Positions 7,752-15,414 are shown, counted from the first letter of the stretch. The stretch: DNA of 15,477 nt from UBA9619 sp964630665 (GCA_964630665.1 CAZVVN010000074.1:1-15477); one strand, 5' to 3'. Made by a program: numbers and translations. Notes: a model not told the origin generated them from the sequence alone.

Positions 7752-10700
7752 CTATCTGCCCTGTCGCCGCTCGATGTTCAGGCCAAGCGCCCTGATTTCC
7801 TTTTCCAGCACATTGAACGATTCAGGCACTGCAGCTTCCATTCGATGGTCTCCCCTAACGATGTTCTCGTACATCGCGGTACGACCGATCACATCATCTG
7901 ATTTCACTGTCAGCATCTCCTGCAAGGTGTAGGAAGCGCCATAAGCCTCCAGCGCCCACACCTCCATCTCGCCAAAACGCTGACCACCAAACTGGGCTTT
8001 GCCGCCCAGTGGCTGCTGAGTGATCAGACTGTACGGACCGGTTGAGCGGGCGTGCATCTTGTCATCCACCAGATGGTTCAGCTTAAGCATATACATGTAG
8101 CCGACAGTGACAGGACGATCGAACTTGTCGCCCGTGCGCCCGTCAGTGAGGTATGTCTGACCGCTTTCAGGCAGCCCGGCCAGTTTGAGCATCTTCTTGA
8201 TCTCCTTTTCGGAAGCGCCGTCGAAGACCGGTGTGGCGATTGGTATGCCACCACGCAGGTTTTCGGCCAGCTCAACCACTTCCTCATCACCAAGACTTTG
8301 AAGTTCCTCGTTGCGTCCGACATGGTTATAGATGTCAGTCACCTTTTTTCTGAGCTCCATCGTAGACACCTGCCGGTCAATCAGCTCACCGACCTGCCTC
8401 CCCAGGTGACTGGACGCCCAACCCAGGTGTGTCTCCAGGACCTGCCCGACGTTCATACGCGAAGGCACACCCAGCGGATTCAGTACGATGTCGACGGTAG
8501 TGCCATCCTCCAGGTACGGCATATCTTCCACTGGTATGATCTTGGAGATCACACCCTTGTTGCCGTGGCGACCCGCGATCTTGTCACCCGGTTGCATCCG
8601 CCGCTTGACTGCAACAAACACCTTGACCATCTTCAACACACCCGGGGCCAGATCATCACCCGCTTCTAGCTTGGTACGCTTTTCTTCGTAATAGTGGTCA
8701 AAGTTCTTCGACTGCTGGTTGAGCTGTCTGCGGATTCCTTCGAGCGCTGTGTTTGCCGGTTCATCCCGCAGGCGAACATCAAACCATTTCTCCTTCGGCA
8801 GTTCCTGCAGGTAGGACTTAGTCACCTTGTCACCCGCCTTCAATCCGAGCGGGCCGCCCTCGGCCACTTTGCCGCTCAACAGCCTGGCTATCCTGTCATA
8901 GGTATCGTCCTCGACGATTTTCTGCTGATCATTCAGGTCCTTGCGTATACCGGACAGTTCGTCGGCCTCGTTGGCAAGTGCCCTGGCATCCTTCTCGACA
9001 CCGTCACGGGTGAACACCTGCACGTCAATGACGGTGCCTGACATCCCTGAAGGCATGCGCAGGGAGGTGTCCTTGACGTCGGAGGCTTTCTCACCAAAGA
9101 TCGCCCGGAGCAGTTTTTCCTCAGGGGTGAGTTGAGTCTCCCCTTTGGGTGTCACCTTGCCGACAAGAATATCGCCCGACTCGACTTCCGCCCCGATGTA
9201 CACGATACCGGACTCATCCAGCCGCGCCAGGGCCGATTCACCCACGTTCGGTATATCGCGGGTCACGTCTTCGGACCCGAGTTTCGTATCGCGGGCGAAA
9301 CAGCTCAGTTCCTCGATATGAATCGAGGTGTAGACGTCCTCCTGGAGGAGGCGTTCAGAGATCAGTATTGAATCTTCGAAGTTGTAACCGTGCCAGGGCA
9401 TAAACGCCACCAGCACGTTTCGTCCCAGAGCAAGTTCACCCAGATCAGTCGAAGGTCCGTCCGCCAGTACATCGCTCTTGGCAATACGGTCACCGACCTT
9501 GACCAGGGGTCGCTGATTTATGGTGGTGTTCTGATTCGACCGGGTGTACTTGACCAGATTATAGATATCCACACCGGAGTCCCCCGCTCCCACCTCCTTG
9601 TCATCGACCTTGACCACTATCCGGGAGGCATCAACCGCATTCACGATACCGGGCCTTTGAGCAACTACCACGACACCGGAATCGGTTGCAACAGTACGCT
9701 CCATCCCAGTGCCAACAAGCGGTGTTTCAGTCTGTAGCGTGGGAACTGCCTGCCTTTGCATATTAGATCCCATCAAGGCACGATTGGCGTCATCGTGCTC
9801 TAGAAACGGTATCAATGACGCTGCAACTGAGACGATCTGAGAAGGCGCGATATCGATAAATTCGATCTTGTCCGGTGTCGACAAGGTGAACTCGTTTTGG
9901 TACCGGCAGGACACGAGGTCGTCCATCAGCACGCCCTTATCGTTGACCCGGGCATTGGCCTGGGCAACCACGTACTTACCTTCTTCGATTGCTGACAGAT
10001 AAGTGACTTCGTCGCTGACCTTTTTGTCGATCACCTTTCGATAAGGCGTTTCCAGAAATCCGTACTCATTGGTCCGGGCGTAGACCGCCAGGGAGTTGAT
10101 CAGCCCGATATTTGGGCCTTCCGGTGTCTCGATGGGGCATACCCGCCCGTAGTGGGTCGGATGGACATCCCGCACCTCAAAGCCCGCTCGTTCACGGGTC
10201 AGTCCTCCGGGGCCCAAGGCTGAGACCCGCCGTTTGTGGGTGACCTCCGAGAGGGGGTTGGTCTGATCCATAAACTGTGACAACTGGCTGGAGCCGAAAA
10301 ACTCCTTGATGACGGCAGATACCGGCTTGGCATTGATCAGATCCTGTGGTGTCAGGTTCTCGGACTCGGCCATTGACAATCGCTCGCGTACAGCTCGCTC
10401 AACCCGAACCAGGCCGATCCGGAACTGATTCTCGACCAGTTCGCCGACAGAGCGGACCCGACGGTTACCCAGGTTGTCAATGTCGTCAGTTTCCCCGTGG
10501 CCATTCTTGAGCTCCACGAGTGTCTTGATGACATCGACGATGTCCTGCTGGCTGAGTGTCCCAGGCCCTTCATCACTGCTGCGCGCCAATCGGCGGTTCA
10601 GCTTCATCCGCCCAACCGCGGACAGATCGTATCGGTCGATATTAAAGAACAGATTGCGGAACAACTGTTCCGCAGCGTCCTTTGTTGGAGGTTCGCCAGG

Positions 10701-11843
10701 GCGCATCATCCGGTAAATTTCTACCTGGGCTTCCAGGGCCGTTCGACTGGCGTCAGTTCTGAGGGTATCGGAAACATACGGGCCATGATCAAGGTCATTG
10801 GTGTAGATCGTCTCAAGTTCGAGGACCTGCGAAGACCTCAGTTTTTCGAGCATATCGGTGTCGATCTTGTCATTTGCCTCTGCCAGTATTTCACCTGTCT
10901 CCGTGTCGATCAGATCCTTTGCCAGGGGTCTGTCGATCAAGAAACTATCCGGCACCTGAAGCTGTTCAATACCAGCTTTCGTGAGTTCGCGGATGTGACG
11001 CGCCGTAATTCGCCGACCGGCCTCGACCAGGACTGCACCCCTGTCCCCGATGATGTCGAAATCCAGTTCCTCTCCACGCAGACGGTCCGCGACCAGTGCA
11101 ATCCGGGCGCCTTCTTCCACTGTTGGCAGTAACGAAATCTGGTCGAACTCGAAAAAGAGGCTCAGGATCTCTTCAGTGGAGTAGTCGAGTGCTCGCAGAA
11201 CAATTGTGCCGGGTAGTTTTCGGCGCCGGTCTATGCGGACGAAAAGTAGGTCCTTCTGGTCGAACTCGAAGTCCAGCCACGACCCGCGGTAGGGTATGAC
11301 CCGGGCGTTGAAAAGCAGCTTGCCAGACGAATGGGTCTTGCCCTTGTCATGGTCGAAGAACACACCCGGAGAACGGTGCAACTGGGAGACGATGACCCGT
11401 TCGGTGCCATTGATGACGAACGTGCCGTTCTCAGTCATCAGCGGCATCTCTCCCATGTAGACTTCCTGCTCTTTGACGTCGTGAATCGTTTTTGCCCCAC
11501 CGGATTCACTTTTCTCAAAAACGATCAGGCGCAGGATGGCGTAAAGAGGTGCCGAATAGATCAGGCCGCGCTGCTGGCATTCTCGCACGTCGAATACCGG
11601 TTGCCCAAGACGATAGGCCACGAAATCGAGCGAAGCCGCACCGCTGTAGCTCTCGATCGGGAATACCGACTTGAACGCCGCCTGCAGGCCCTCATCGATT
11701 CTCTGCATCGGCGCAACGCCTTCCTGCAGTAGCTTTCGATAGGACGACTTCTGGATATCCAGCAAGTTCGGTACTGATCCGGAACCGGACCGTTTGCTGA
11801 AGCTCTTGCGAATCCGCTTTTTCTCAGTAAAGGTATAGGTCAT
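7752..11843 (-). CDS. rpoB: DNA-directed RNA polymerase subunit beta
   Basis: This encodes the beta subunit of RNA polymerase, 1363 aa (E. coli 1342). It begins MTYTFTEKKRIRKSF and runs through the lobe and fork regions to the C-terminal clamp contacts. Diagnostic stretches include YMGEMPLMTENGTFVINGTE, SSQLSQFMDQTNPLSE, HYGRVCPIETPEGPN, AFMPWHGYNFEDSI and GDKIAGRHGNKGVISKI. In the rifampicin region, equivalents of E. coli Asp516, His526 and Ser531 are unchanged (Asp526, His536, Ser541 here). The residue matching Asn518 is Thr, a natural variant I recall from other proteobacteria. The frame is open 31 codons upstream, with ATGs at 11936 and 11861, but homology begins at the ATG at 11843. The Shine-Dalgarno there is weak (GAGA). 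Confidence 0.98.
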   Translation of the reverse strand: MTYTFTEKKRIRKSFSKRSGSGSVPNLLDIQKSSYRKLLQEGVAPMQRIDEGLQAAFKSVFPIESYSGAASLDFVAYRLGQPVFDVRECQQRGLIYSAPLYAILRLIVFEKSESGGAKTIHDVKEQEVYMGEMPLMTENGTFVINGTERVIVSQLHRSPGVFFDHDKGKTHSSGKLLFNARVIPYRGSWLDFEFDQKDLLFVRIDRRRKLPGTIVLRALDYSTEEILSLFFEFDQISLLPTVEEGARIALVADRLRGEELDFDIIGDRGAVLVEAGRRITARHIRELTKAGIEQLQVPDSFLIDRPLAKDLIDTETGEILAEANDKIDTDMLEKLRSSQVLELETIYTNDLDHGPYVSDTLRTDASRTALEAQVEIYRMMRPGEPPTKDAAEQLFRNLFFNIDRYDLSAVGRMKLNRRLARSSDEGPGTLSQQDIVDVIKTLVELKNGHGETDDIDNLGNRRVRSVGELVENQFRIGLVRVERAVRERLSMAESENLTPQDLINAKPVSAVIKEFFGSSQLSQFMDQTNPLSEVTHKRRVSALGPGGLTRERAGFEVRDVHPTHYGRVCPIETPEGPNIGLINSLAVYARTNEYGFLETPYRKVIDKKVSDEVTYLSAIEEGKYVVAQANARVNDKGVLMDDLVSCRYQNEFTLSTPDKIEFIDIAPSQIVSVAASLIPFLEHDDANRALMGSNMQRQAVPTLQTETPLVGTGMERTVATDSGVVVVAQRPGIVNAVDASRIVVKVDDKEVGAGDSGVDIYNLVKYTRSNQNTTINQRPLVKVGDRIAKSDVLADGPSTDLGELALGRNVLVAFMPWHGYNFEDSILISERLLQEDVYTSIHIEELSCFARDTKLGSEDVTRDIPNVGESALARLDESGIVYIGAEVESGDILVGKVTPKGETQLTPEEKLLRAIFGEKASDVKDTSLRMPSGMSGTVIDVQVFTRDGVEKDARALANEADELSGIRKDLNDQQKIVEDDTYDRIARLLSGKVAEGGPLGLKAGDKVTKSYLQELPKEKWFDVRLRDEPANTALEGIRRQLNQQSKNFDHYYEEKRTKLEAGDDLAPGVLKMVKVFVAVKRRMQPGDKIAGRHGNKGVISKIIPVEDMPYLEDGTTVDIVLNPLGVPSRMNVGQVLETHLGWASSHLGRQVGELIDRQVSTMELRKKVTDIYNHVGRNEELQSLGDEEVVELAENLRGGIPIATPVFDGASEKEIKKMLKLAGLPESGQTYLTDGRTGDKFDRPVTVGYMYMLKLNHLVDDKMHARSTGPYSLITQQPLGGKAQFGGQRFGEMEVWALEAYGASYTLQEMLTVKSDDVIGRTAMYENIVRGDHRMEAAVPESFNVLEKEIRALGLNIERRQGR

Positions 11844-11880
11844 TGATTTCTCGCGATTCATTAATGAGACAACAGAAGCC

Positions 11881-11898
11881 TTCGGCGGTTGTGCCGAA
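11881..11898 (-). other. Hairpin in the rplL-rpoB spacer, close to rpoB
   Basis: TTCGGC and GCCGAA pair perfectly over 6 bp around a 6-nt loop (ACAACC in mRNA sense). It ends about 38 nt before the rpoB ATG. No U-tract follows, so it is not a standard terminator. It may be a processing or mRNA-stability element. Confidence 0.4.
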
Positions 11899-11931
11899 CG
11901 ACTATTTCCCGGGCCAACAGAGAATCCGGCT

Positions 11932-11959
11932 GGCATCCCGGGATGCCGGCCTTTTGGCC
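11932..11959 (-). promoter_or_regulatory. Double hairpin in the rplL-rpoB spacer (candidate attenuator or processing site)
   Basis: In mRNA sense, GGCC-AAAA-GGCC (11959-11948) is followed with no gap by the perfect 16-bp palindrome GGCATCCCGGGATGCC (11947-11932). The E. coli rplL-rpoB gap carries a partial terminator and an RNase III cleavage site, which lower rpoB output relative to the ribosomal proteins. This element sits in the same place and may do the same job. No U-run follows, so RNase processing or pausing is likelier than intrinsic termination. Confidence 0.5.
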
Positions 11960-12004
11960 ACCCTCGAACCGGTGTAAACAGCTATAGCACCGTTCAACGC
12001 AGCG

Positions 12005-12382
12005 CTACTTGACCTCAACAGACCCGCCCGCTTCCTCGAGTTGCTTCTTCACATCCTCGGCCTCGTCCTTGTTCACACCCTCCTTGATGGGTGCTGGCAC
12101 AGACTCAACCAGATCTTTGGCTTCCTTGAGACCGAGGCCGGTCAGTGCACGAACCGTCTTGATGACGCCCACCTTTTTCTCACCAAAGGAAGACAGGATG
12201 ACATCGAACTCAGTTTGCTCCTCAGCCGCGCTTTCTTCAGCTGCTCCACCGGCAGCCGGCGCCGCAACGGCGACCGCAGCAGCGGCTGACACGCCGAATT
12301 TATCTTCCATGTCCTTGATCAGCTCAGAGAGCTCCAGGACCGACATATCTGAAATTGCATTCAGGACTTCTTCACGGGACAT
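12005..12382 (-). CDS. rplL: 50S ribosomal protein L7/L12
   Basis: L12 forms the flexible multi-copy stalk that recruits and stimulates translational GTPases such as EF-G and EF-Tu. The product is 125 aa (E. coli 121). It has an N-terminal dimerisation helix region (1-33) that binds L10, an Ala/Gly/Glu-rich hinge (about 33-55), and a globular C-terminal domain with KTVRALTGLGLKEAKDLVE at 75-93. That segment is the factor-binding surface. The protein is acidic, as expected. ATG 12382 has AGGAG about 8 nt upstream, stronger than its neighbours, which fits the excess of L12 over other ribosomal proteins. It lies 60 nt after rplJ and 161 nt before rpoB. Confidence 0.98.
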   Translation of the reverse strand: MSREEVLNAISDMSVLELSELIKDMEDKFGVSAAAAVAVAAPAAGGAAEESAAEEQTEFDVILSSFGEKKVGVIKTVRALTGLGLKEAKDLVESVPAPIKEGVNKDEAEDVKKQLEEAGGSVEVK

Positions 12383-12442
12383 TGCAGTTTCTCCTGCGCA
12401 AATAAATAAGGGTTAGTTGTTTCCTGAGTATTCAGCCGCCTG

Positions 12443-12973
12443 TCAGGCTGCCTGTGAATCCTGGCTATCTCTGACAGCCGCCAGAGTACGGACCAGTTTT
12501 CCCGGCACTTCGTTCAGGGTTTGGACGAACTTCACCAATGGCGCCTGCATCGTCATCACCAGGGTCGCCAGCAGTTCTTCTCGTGACGGCAATCTCGCCA
12601 GCGCCTGCACCGTACTCGGATCGATCAGATCTCCGTTCATCACACCGACGGTGATCTTCAGCGCATCGTTACTCTTGGCAAAATCACTGACCACCTTGGC
12701 AACGGCTACAGGATCACCGGAGGACGAAATCAGCACCGGACCTGAGAAATGATCGCTCAGACATTCGAATTCAGTCCCGACCACACTACGCCTAGCCAGC
12801 GTGTTCTTGACTACTCTGATCTCGACACCATTCTCACGAGCCTGGGTACGAAGCTCGGTGATCTGCTCGACGCTGAGCCCTCGATACTCGGCCAGAACTG
12901 CCGCCTGCGCCGAAGAGAAAATCTCCGACACCTCGCTGACAACCGCCTTTTTCTGCTCAATGCTGAGACTCAT
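12443..12973 (-). CDS. rplJ: 50S ribosomal protein L10
   Basis: L10 anchors the L12 dimers to 23S rRNA at the stalk base, and the L10-L12 complex represses its own mRNA. The product is 176 aa (E. coli 165). It begins MSLSIEQKKAVVSEVSEIF and contains the conserved AVLAEYRGLSVEQITELR-type segment and a VKNTLARR block. The C-terminal helix (about 135-165) is where L12 binds. The ATG at 12973 has GGGAG about 10 nt upstream. The gene follows a 194-nt structured leader after rplA and is paired with rplL 60 nt downstream. Confidence 0.98.
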   Translation of the reverse strand: MSLSIEQKKAVVSEVSEIFSSAQAAVLAEYRGLSVEQITELRTQARENGVEIRVVKNTLARRSVVGTEFECLSDHFSGPVLISSSGDPVAVAKVVSDFAKSNDALKITVGVMNGDLIDPSTVQALARLPSREELLATLVMTMQAPLVKFVQTLNEVPGKLVRTLAAVRDSQDSQAA

Positions 12974-13015
12974 GAAGCATTTACTCCCAACTACTTGTTA
13001 AACACATGGTGTCCT

Positions 13016-13034
13016 GACCGGGCACAGCCCGGTC
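13016..13034 (-). other. Strong hairpin between the L10 leader core and rplJ
   Basis: GACCGGGC and GCCCGGTC form a perfect 8-bp stem around a 3-nt loop, and GGTG/CACC (13044-13041 with 13011-13008) can extend it outward. It ends about 43 nt before the rplJ start. No clear U-tract follows. It is probably part of the translational control region or an attenuation element. Confidence 0.5.
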
Positions 13035-13040
13035 CGGGGG

Positions 13041-13120
13041 CACCGCCTGCGCAGGCTGGTATTAGCACCATTAAGCCGGCACTGGCCAAGATGGCCAACT
13101 CCGGCACCTGCGGTCTTCGA
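13041..13120 (-). promoter_or_regulatory. L10 ribosomal protein leader (autoregulatory mRNA element)
   Basis: The mRNA reads GACCGCAGGTGCCGG at its 5' side (13115-13101), TTAAT (13073-13069) in the middle, and CCTGCGCAGGCGGT on its 3' side. ACCGC pairs with GCGGT and CGCAGG with CCTGCG. Inside lie GCCGG/CCGGC, TGGCCA-TCT-TGGCCA, and TGGT/ACCA hairpins. As I recall the E. coli rplJ leader, CGCAGGU, ACUUAAU and ACCUGCG occur in the same order. The E. coli element is bound by the L10-L12 complex to repress rplJL translation. Position between rplA and rplJ is right. Confidence 0.8.
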
Positions 13121-13129
13121 CGAACTCCA

Positions 13130-13147
13130 CCTGGCAGTACAGCCAGG
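13130..13147 (-). other. Hairpin just after rplA
   Basis: CCTGGC and GCCAGG pair over 6 bp around a 6-nt loop, about 20 nt after the rplA stop and just upstream of the L10 leader core. No U-run follows. It may be an outer helix of the leader. Confidence 0.4.
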
Positions 13148-13167
13148 CCAAGCCCCTCAAATAAGAT

Positions 13168-13863
13168 TCAACCGACAAAAGCCGTACGATCAACCTTCAC
13201 ACCAGGCCCCATAGTGGTCGACAAAGTGACCCTCTTGAGAAACTGGCCTTTGGCTGTAGAAGGTTTCGCCTTCTCCAACGCACTGACAAGCGCCAGCAGG
13301 TTTTCTTTCAGGGCGTCCTGCTCAAAAGAAGCCTTGCCGATGGGACAATGTATGACCCCGGCCTTGTCGATTCGGAACTGCACCTGCCCGGCCTTGGCAT
13401 TCTGCACCGCCTTAGTGACGTCCTGCGTAACGGTACCGACCTTGGGATTCGGCATGAGCCCCCTGGGACCAAGTACCTGACCCAGTTTGCCGACCACACG
13501 CATCGTCGCAGGTGTGGCAATACAGACATCGAAATTGATCTCACCACCCTGTATAGATTCAGCCAGGTCATCCAGACCCACCAGGTCGGCACCGGCCTCC
13601 CGGGCCGAATCAGCATCTGCGCCGTCGGCAAATACAGCCACTCGCATGGTCTTGCCGGTGCCCCGCGGCAGCACGGTCGCACCGCGAACGCTCTGATCGG
13701 ATTTCTTGGCGTTGACACCCAGATTGATCGCAACATCTACCGATTCGTCGAACTTTGCCGACGCGGTGTCTTTAATCATCTGCAGCGCATCGTCAAGATT
13801 GTAAAACGTCTGCCGATCACGCTTGTCGGCAACAGCCTGATAACGTTTACCCTTGCTGGACAT
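13168..13863 (-). CDS. rplA: 50S ribosomal protein L1
   Basis: L1 forms the mobile stalk near the E site that handles deacylated tRNA. In E. coli it represses the L11 operon by binding the rplK leader. The product is 231 aa (E. coli 234). It contains the characteristic KFDESVDVAINLGVNAKKSD, VRGATVLPRGTGK, and GQVLGPRGLMPNPKVGTVT blocks and ends STTMGPGVKVD. The frame stays open upstream inside rplK, but homology starts at ATG 13863. GGAGG at 13877-13873 lies 9 nt before it, within the end of rplK. Only 1 nt separates the rplK stop from this ATG, so the two are likely translationally coupled. Confidence 0.98.
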   Translation of the reverse strand: MSSKGKRYQAVADKRDRQTFYNLDDALQMIKDTASAKFDESVDVAINLGVNAKKSDQSVRGATVLPRGTGKTMRVAVFADGADADSAREAGADLVGLDDLAESIQGGEINFDVCIATPATMRVVGKLGQVLGPRGLMPNPKVGTVTQDVTKAVQNAKAGQVQFRIDKAGVIHCPIGKASFEQDALKENLLALVSALEKAKPSTAKGQFLKRVTLSTTMGPGVKVDRTAFVG

Positions 13864-13864
13864 A

Positions 13865-14296
13865 TCAGACACCCTCCGTTTCGATTCCCATACTGCGGGC
13901 GCTACCCGCAATGATGCGTACCGCCTGGTCGATATCGAATGCACTAAGATCGGGCATCTTTGCCCTCGCAATCTCCTCCAGTTGCCCCCGGTCCACTTTC
14001 CCTACTTTTTCCTTGTGCGGCTCACCACTGCCCTTTTCGACACCAGCTGCGCGCTTGAGCAGAACGGCCGCCGGTGGCGTCTTTTTGATGTAGCTGAAAC
14101 TTTTGTCGGCATACACAGTGATCACGACTGGAATCGGTAATCCGGGCTCCAGATCCTGGGTATCGGCGTTGAACGCCTTGCAGAACTCCATGATATTCAG
14201 GCCGTGCTGGCCAAGTGCCGGGCCTACCGGAGGGCTCGGCTTCGCTGCCCCTGCCGGCACGTGCAGCTTGATGTACGTCTCGATCTTTTTCGCCAT
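13865..14296 (-). CDS. rplK: 50S ribosomal protein L11
   Basis: L11 binds the GTPase-associated centre of 23S rRNA, and in E. coli it is needed for RelA activation (stringent response) and is the site of thiostrepton action. The product is 143 aa (E. coli 142). It begins MAKKIETYIKLHVPAGAAK and has the proline-rich signature PPVGPALGQHGLNIMEFCK from residue 22. The C-terminal RNA-binding domain starts near residue 70. Lys3, a PrmA methylation site in E. coli, is present. ATG 14296 has AAGGAG about 7 nt upstream. An 81-nt gap after nusG holds the probable L1 operator. Confidence 0.98.
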   Translation of the reverse strand: MAKKIETYIKLHVPAGAAKPSPPVGPALGQHGLNIMEFCKAFNADTQDLEPGLPIPVVITVYADKSFSYIKKTPPAAVLLKRAAGVEKGSGEPHKEKVGKVDRGQLEEIARAKMPDLSAFDIDQAVRIIAGSARSMGIETEGV

Positions 14297-14347
14297 GCTG
14301 TTGCTCCTTCGGGTCCAAGCGCCTGGCGGCTCCCCTTATATTGTTTG

Positions 14348-14374
14348 AACCGATCCACCACCTGGTGGCCGGTT
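14348..14374 (-). promoter_or_regulatory. Probable L1-binding operator in the rplK leader
   Basis: In mRNA sense AACCG (14374-14370) pairs with CGGTT (14352-14348). Inside, CCAC pairs with GTGG around a CAG loop. The two helices are separated by one G on the 5' side and TGGAT on the 3' side. Two helices with an asymmetric internal loop match the known architecture of L1 targets in 23S rRNA and in r-protein mRNAs. L1 is encoded one gene downstream and represses rplK-rplA in E. coli from this position. The fold is seen; L1 binding is inferred. Confidence 0.55.
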
Positions 14375-14377
14375 GAG

Positions 14378-14917
14378 TCAGCCTTTCTCGACCTGACTAA
14401 AGCTCAGTTCGACCGGCGTTGAGCGGCCGAATATCGATACCGAGACCTTCAGTTTGCTTTTCTCAAAGTTGACATCCTCTACGGTACCCTGGAAATCCTT
14501 GAATGGCCCATCGACTACGCGGACCACCTCACCTGGCGCGAAGGTATATTTGGGTCGTGGATGTTCCGCACCCTCCTGGACCTGCTGCAGGATGGTCTCC
14601 GCCTCCTGGTCTGTAATCGGCACCGGCCGGGAAGCGGTGCCACCAACAAATCCAGAAACCTTGGGGACTGATTTGACCAGGTGCCAGGTTTCATCATTCA
14701 TGTTCATGTGCACCAGGACATAACCCGGAAAGAACTTGCGCTCGCTGGTGCGCCGCTGGCCGTTTCTGAGTTCGACCACCTGTTCGGTTGGTACCTCGAC
14801 CTCACCAAAATGCTCTTCCATACCGGCTCGTGCAACATATTCCTTCAGTGACTCCTGTACCCGTTTCTCAAATCCCGAGAAAGCCTGAATCACGTACCAC
14901 TGCATTGTATTTTCCAT
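14378..14917 (-). CDS. nusG: Transcription termination/antitermination factor NusG
   Basis: NusG binds RNA polymerase through its N-terminal domain, and Rho or ribosomal protein S10 through its C-terminal KOW domain. It controls elongation, termination and transcription-translation coupling. The product is 179 aa (E. coli 181). The NGN domain covers about 5-110 (QWYVIQAFSGFEKRV at 6-20, RKFFPGYVLVHM around 60-71). The KOW domain covers about 127-178 (PGEVVRVVDGPFKDFQGTVE). I chose ATG 14917 because AGGCGG lies 5 nt upstream. The next ATG (14905) would be 17 nt from it. It begins 12 nt after secE, and its Shine-Dalgarno directly follows the secE stop. Confidence 0.98.
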   Translation of the reverse strand: MENTMQWYVIQAFSGFEKRVQESLKEYVARAGMEEHFGEVEVPTEQVVELRNGQRRTSERKFFPGYVLVHMNMNDETWHLVKSVPKVSGFVGGTASRPVPITDQEAETILQQVQEGAEHPRPKYTFAPGEVVRVVDGPFKDFQGTVEDVNFEKSKLKVSVSIFGRSTPVELSFSQVEKG

Positions 14918-14929
14918 ATCGACCGCCTG

Positions 14930-15280
14930 TCAGTTACCCAGCCCCAGAACCAGGTCATAGATGGTCCAAAACCACAATTTATCCAGCAGCATCAGATAAA
15001 TACCCACCACCAGCACCATCAGGATCACAACCAGCGTCGACTGCATGGTCTCGCGCCGACTCGGCCAGATCACCTTGCGCACCTCGGTCCTGGTCCCAAC
15101 CGCGAACTGCCAGGCCTCCTTTCCCGGTGCCGAAGTCAGTACGATACCTCCAGCGGCAATGACACTGACCACGACAATCAGAGCACGCACTAACGCAGAG
15201 ATGTCGCCGAAGGCATAAAAAACCGCGATGCCTGCAACCACAACGGCCGCCGCTGCGGCCAGCTTTAGGTTATCAACCAA
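14930..15280 (-). CDS. secE: Protein translocase subunit SecE
   Basis: SecE is the essential small membrane subunit that clamps SecY in the SecYEG translocon. The product is 116 aa (E. coli 127). Three membrane segments are visible at about 5-24, 28-49 and 82-105, the three-span gammaproteobacterial form. Between spans 2 and 3 lies the conserved cytoplasmic helix TEVRKVIWPSRRE (65-77). The start is TTG at 15280-15278. No ATG or GTG exists in frame between it and the tRNA, and the frame upstream runs into the tRNA gene. Its Shine-Dalgarno is poor (GGGG 11 nt upstream, or AGG directly adjacent), so the exact start is less sure than the gene. Confidence 0.94.
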   Translation of the reverse strand: MVDNLKLAAAAAVVVAGIAVFYAFGDISALVRALIVVVSVIAAGGIVLTSAPGKEAWQFAVGTRTEVRKVIWPSRRETMQSTLVVILMVLVVGIYLMLLDKLWFWTIYDLVLGLGN

Positions 15281-15302
15281 CCTGTTCTCAACCCCGAAAG
15301 TG

Positions 15303-15378
15303 TGGCAGGCCAGGAGGGAATCGAACCCCCAACCTGCGGTTTTGGAGACCGCCGCTCTGCCAATTGAGCTACTGGCCT
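15303..15378 (-). tRNA. trpT: tRNA-Trp (anticodon CCA)
   Basis: A complete 76-nt cloverleaf is present. The acceptor stem AGGCCAG pairs with CTGGCCT over 7 bp, the discriminator is G, and the 3' CCA is encoded (15305-15303). The anticodon arm GCGGT/ACCGC encloses CTCCAAA, giving anticodon CCA at 15345-15343. The D-loop (AATTGGCA) and T-loop (TTCGATT) are standard. Tryptophan identity elements known from E. coli (anticodon CCA, discriminator G73) are present. It lies 44 nt after tuf and 22 nt before secE, so it is probably cut from a common transcript. Confidence 0.98.
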
Positions 15379-15397
15379 AAAATTTATCCAGCCTGGC

Positions 15398-15414
15398 GAG
15401 TGGCCTGGTCACTC
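15398..15414 (-). other. Short hairpin between tuf and tRNA-Trp
   Basis: GAGTG and CACTC form a 5-bp stem around a 7-nt loop in the 44-nt tuf-trpT gap. No U-run follows directly, so I do not call a terminator. It may help the processing that frees the tRNA. Confidence 0.3.

Noticed and set aside
11844..11936. A 31-residue N-terminal extension of RpoB from upstream ATGs at 11936 or 11861
   Set aside because: The extra residues have no match to RpoB, and homology begins exactly at the ATG at 11843. The region folds into hairpins typical of a spacer.
12749..13480. A 243-codon open frame on the plus strand across rplJ, the L10 leader and rplA
   Set aside because: It is antisense to two certain genes and a structured leader. 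No domain is recognisable.
13864..13971. A longer N-terminus for L1 starting inside rplK
   Set aside because: The L1-like sequence and the GGAGG ribosome site point to ATG 13863. The upstream part is rplK in another frame.
14333..14345. A TATAAG -10-like box before rplK
   Set aside because: No acceptable -35 box was found at 16-18 bp. A promoter for rplK cannot be supported by eye.
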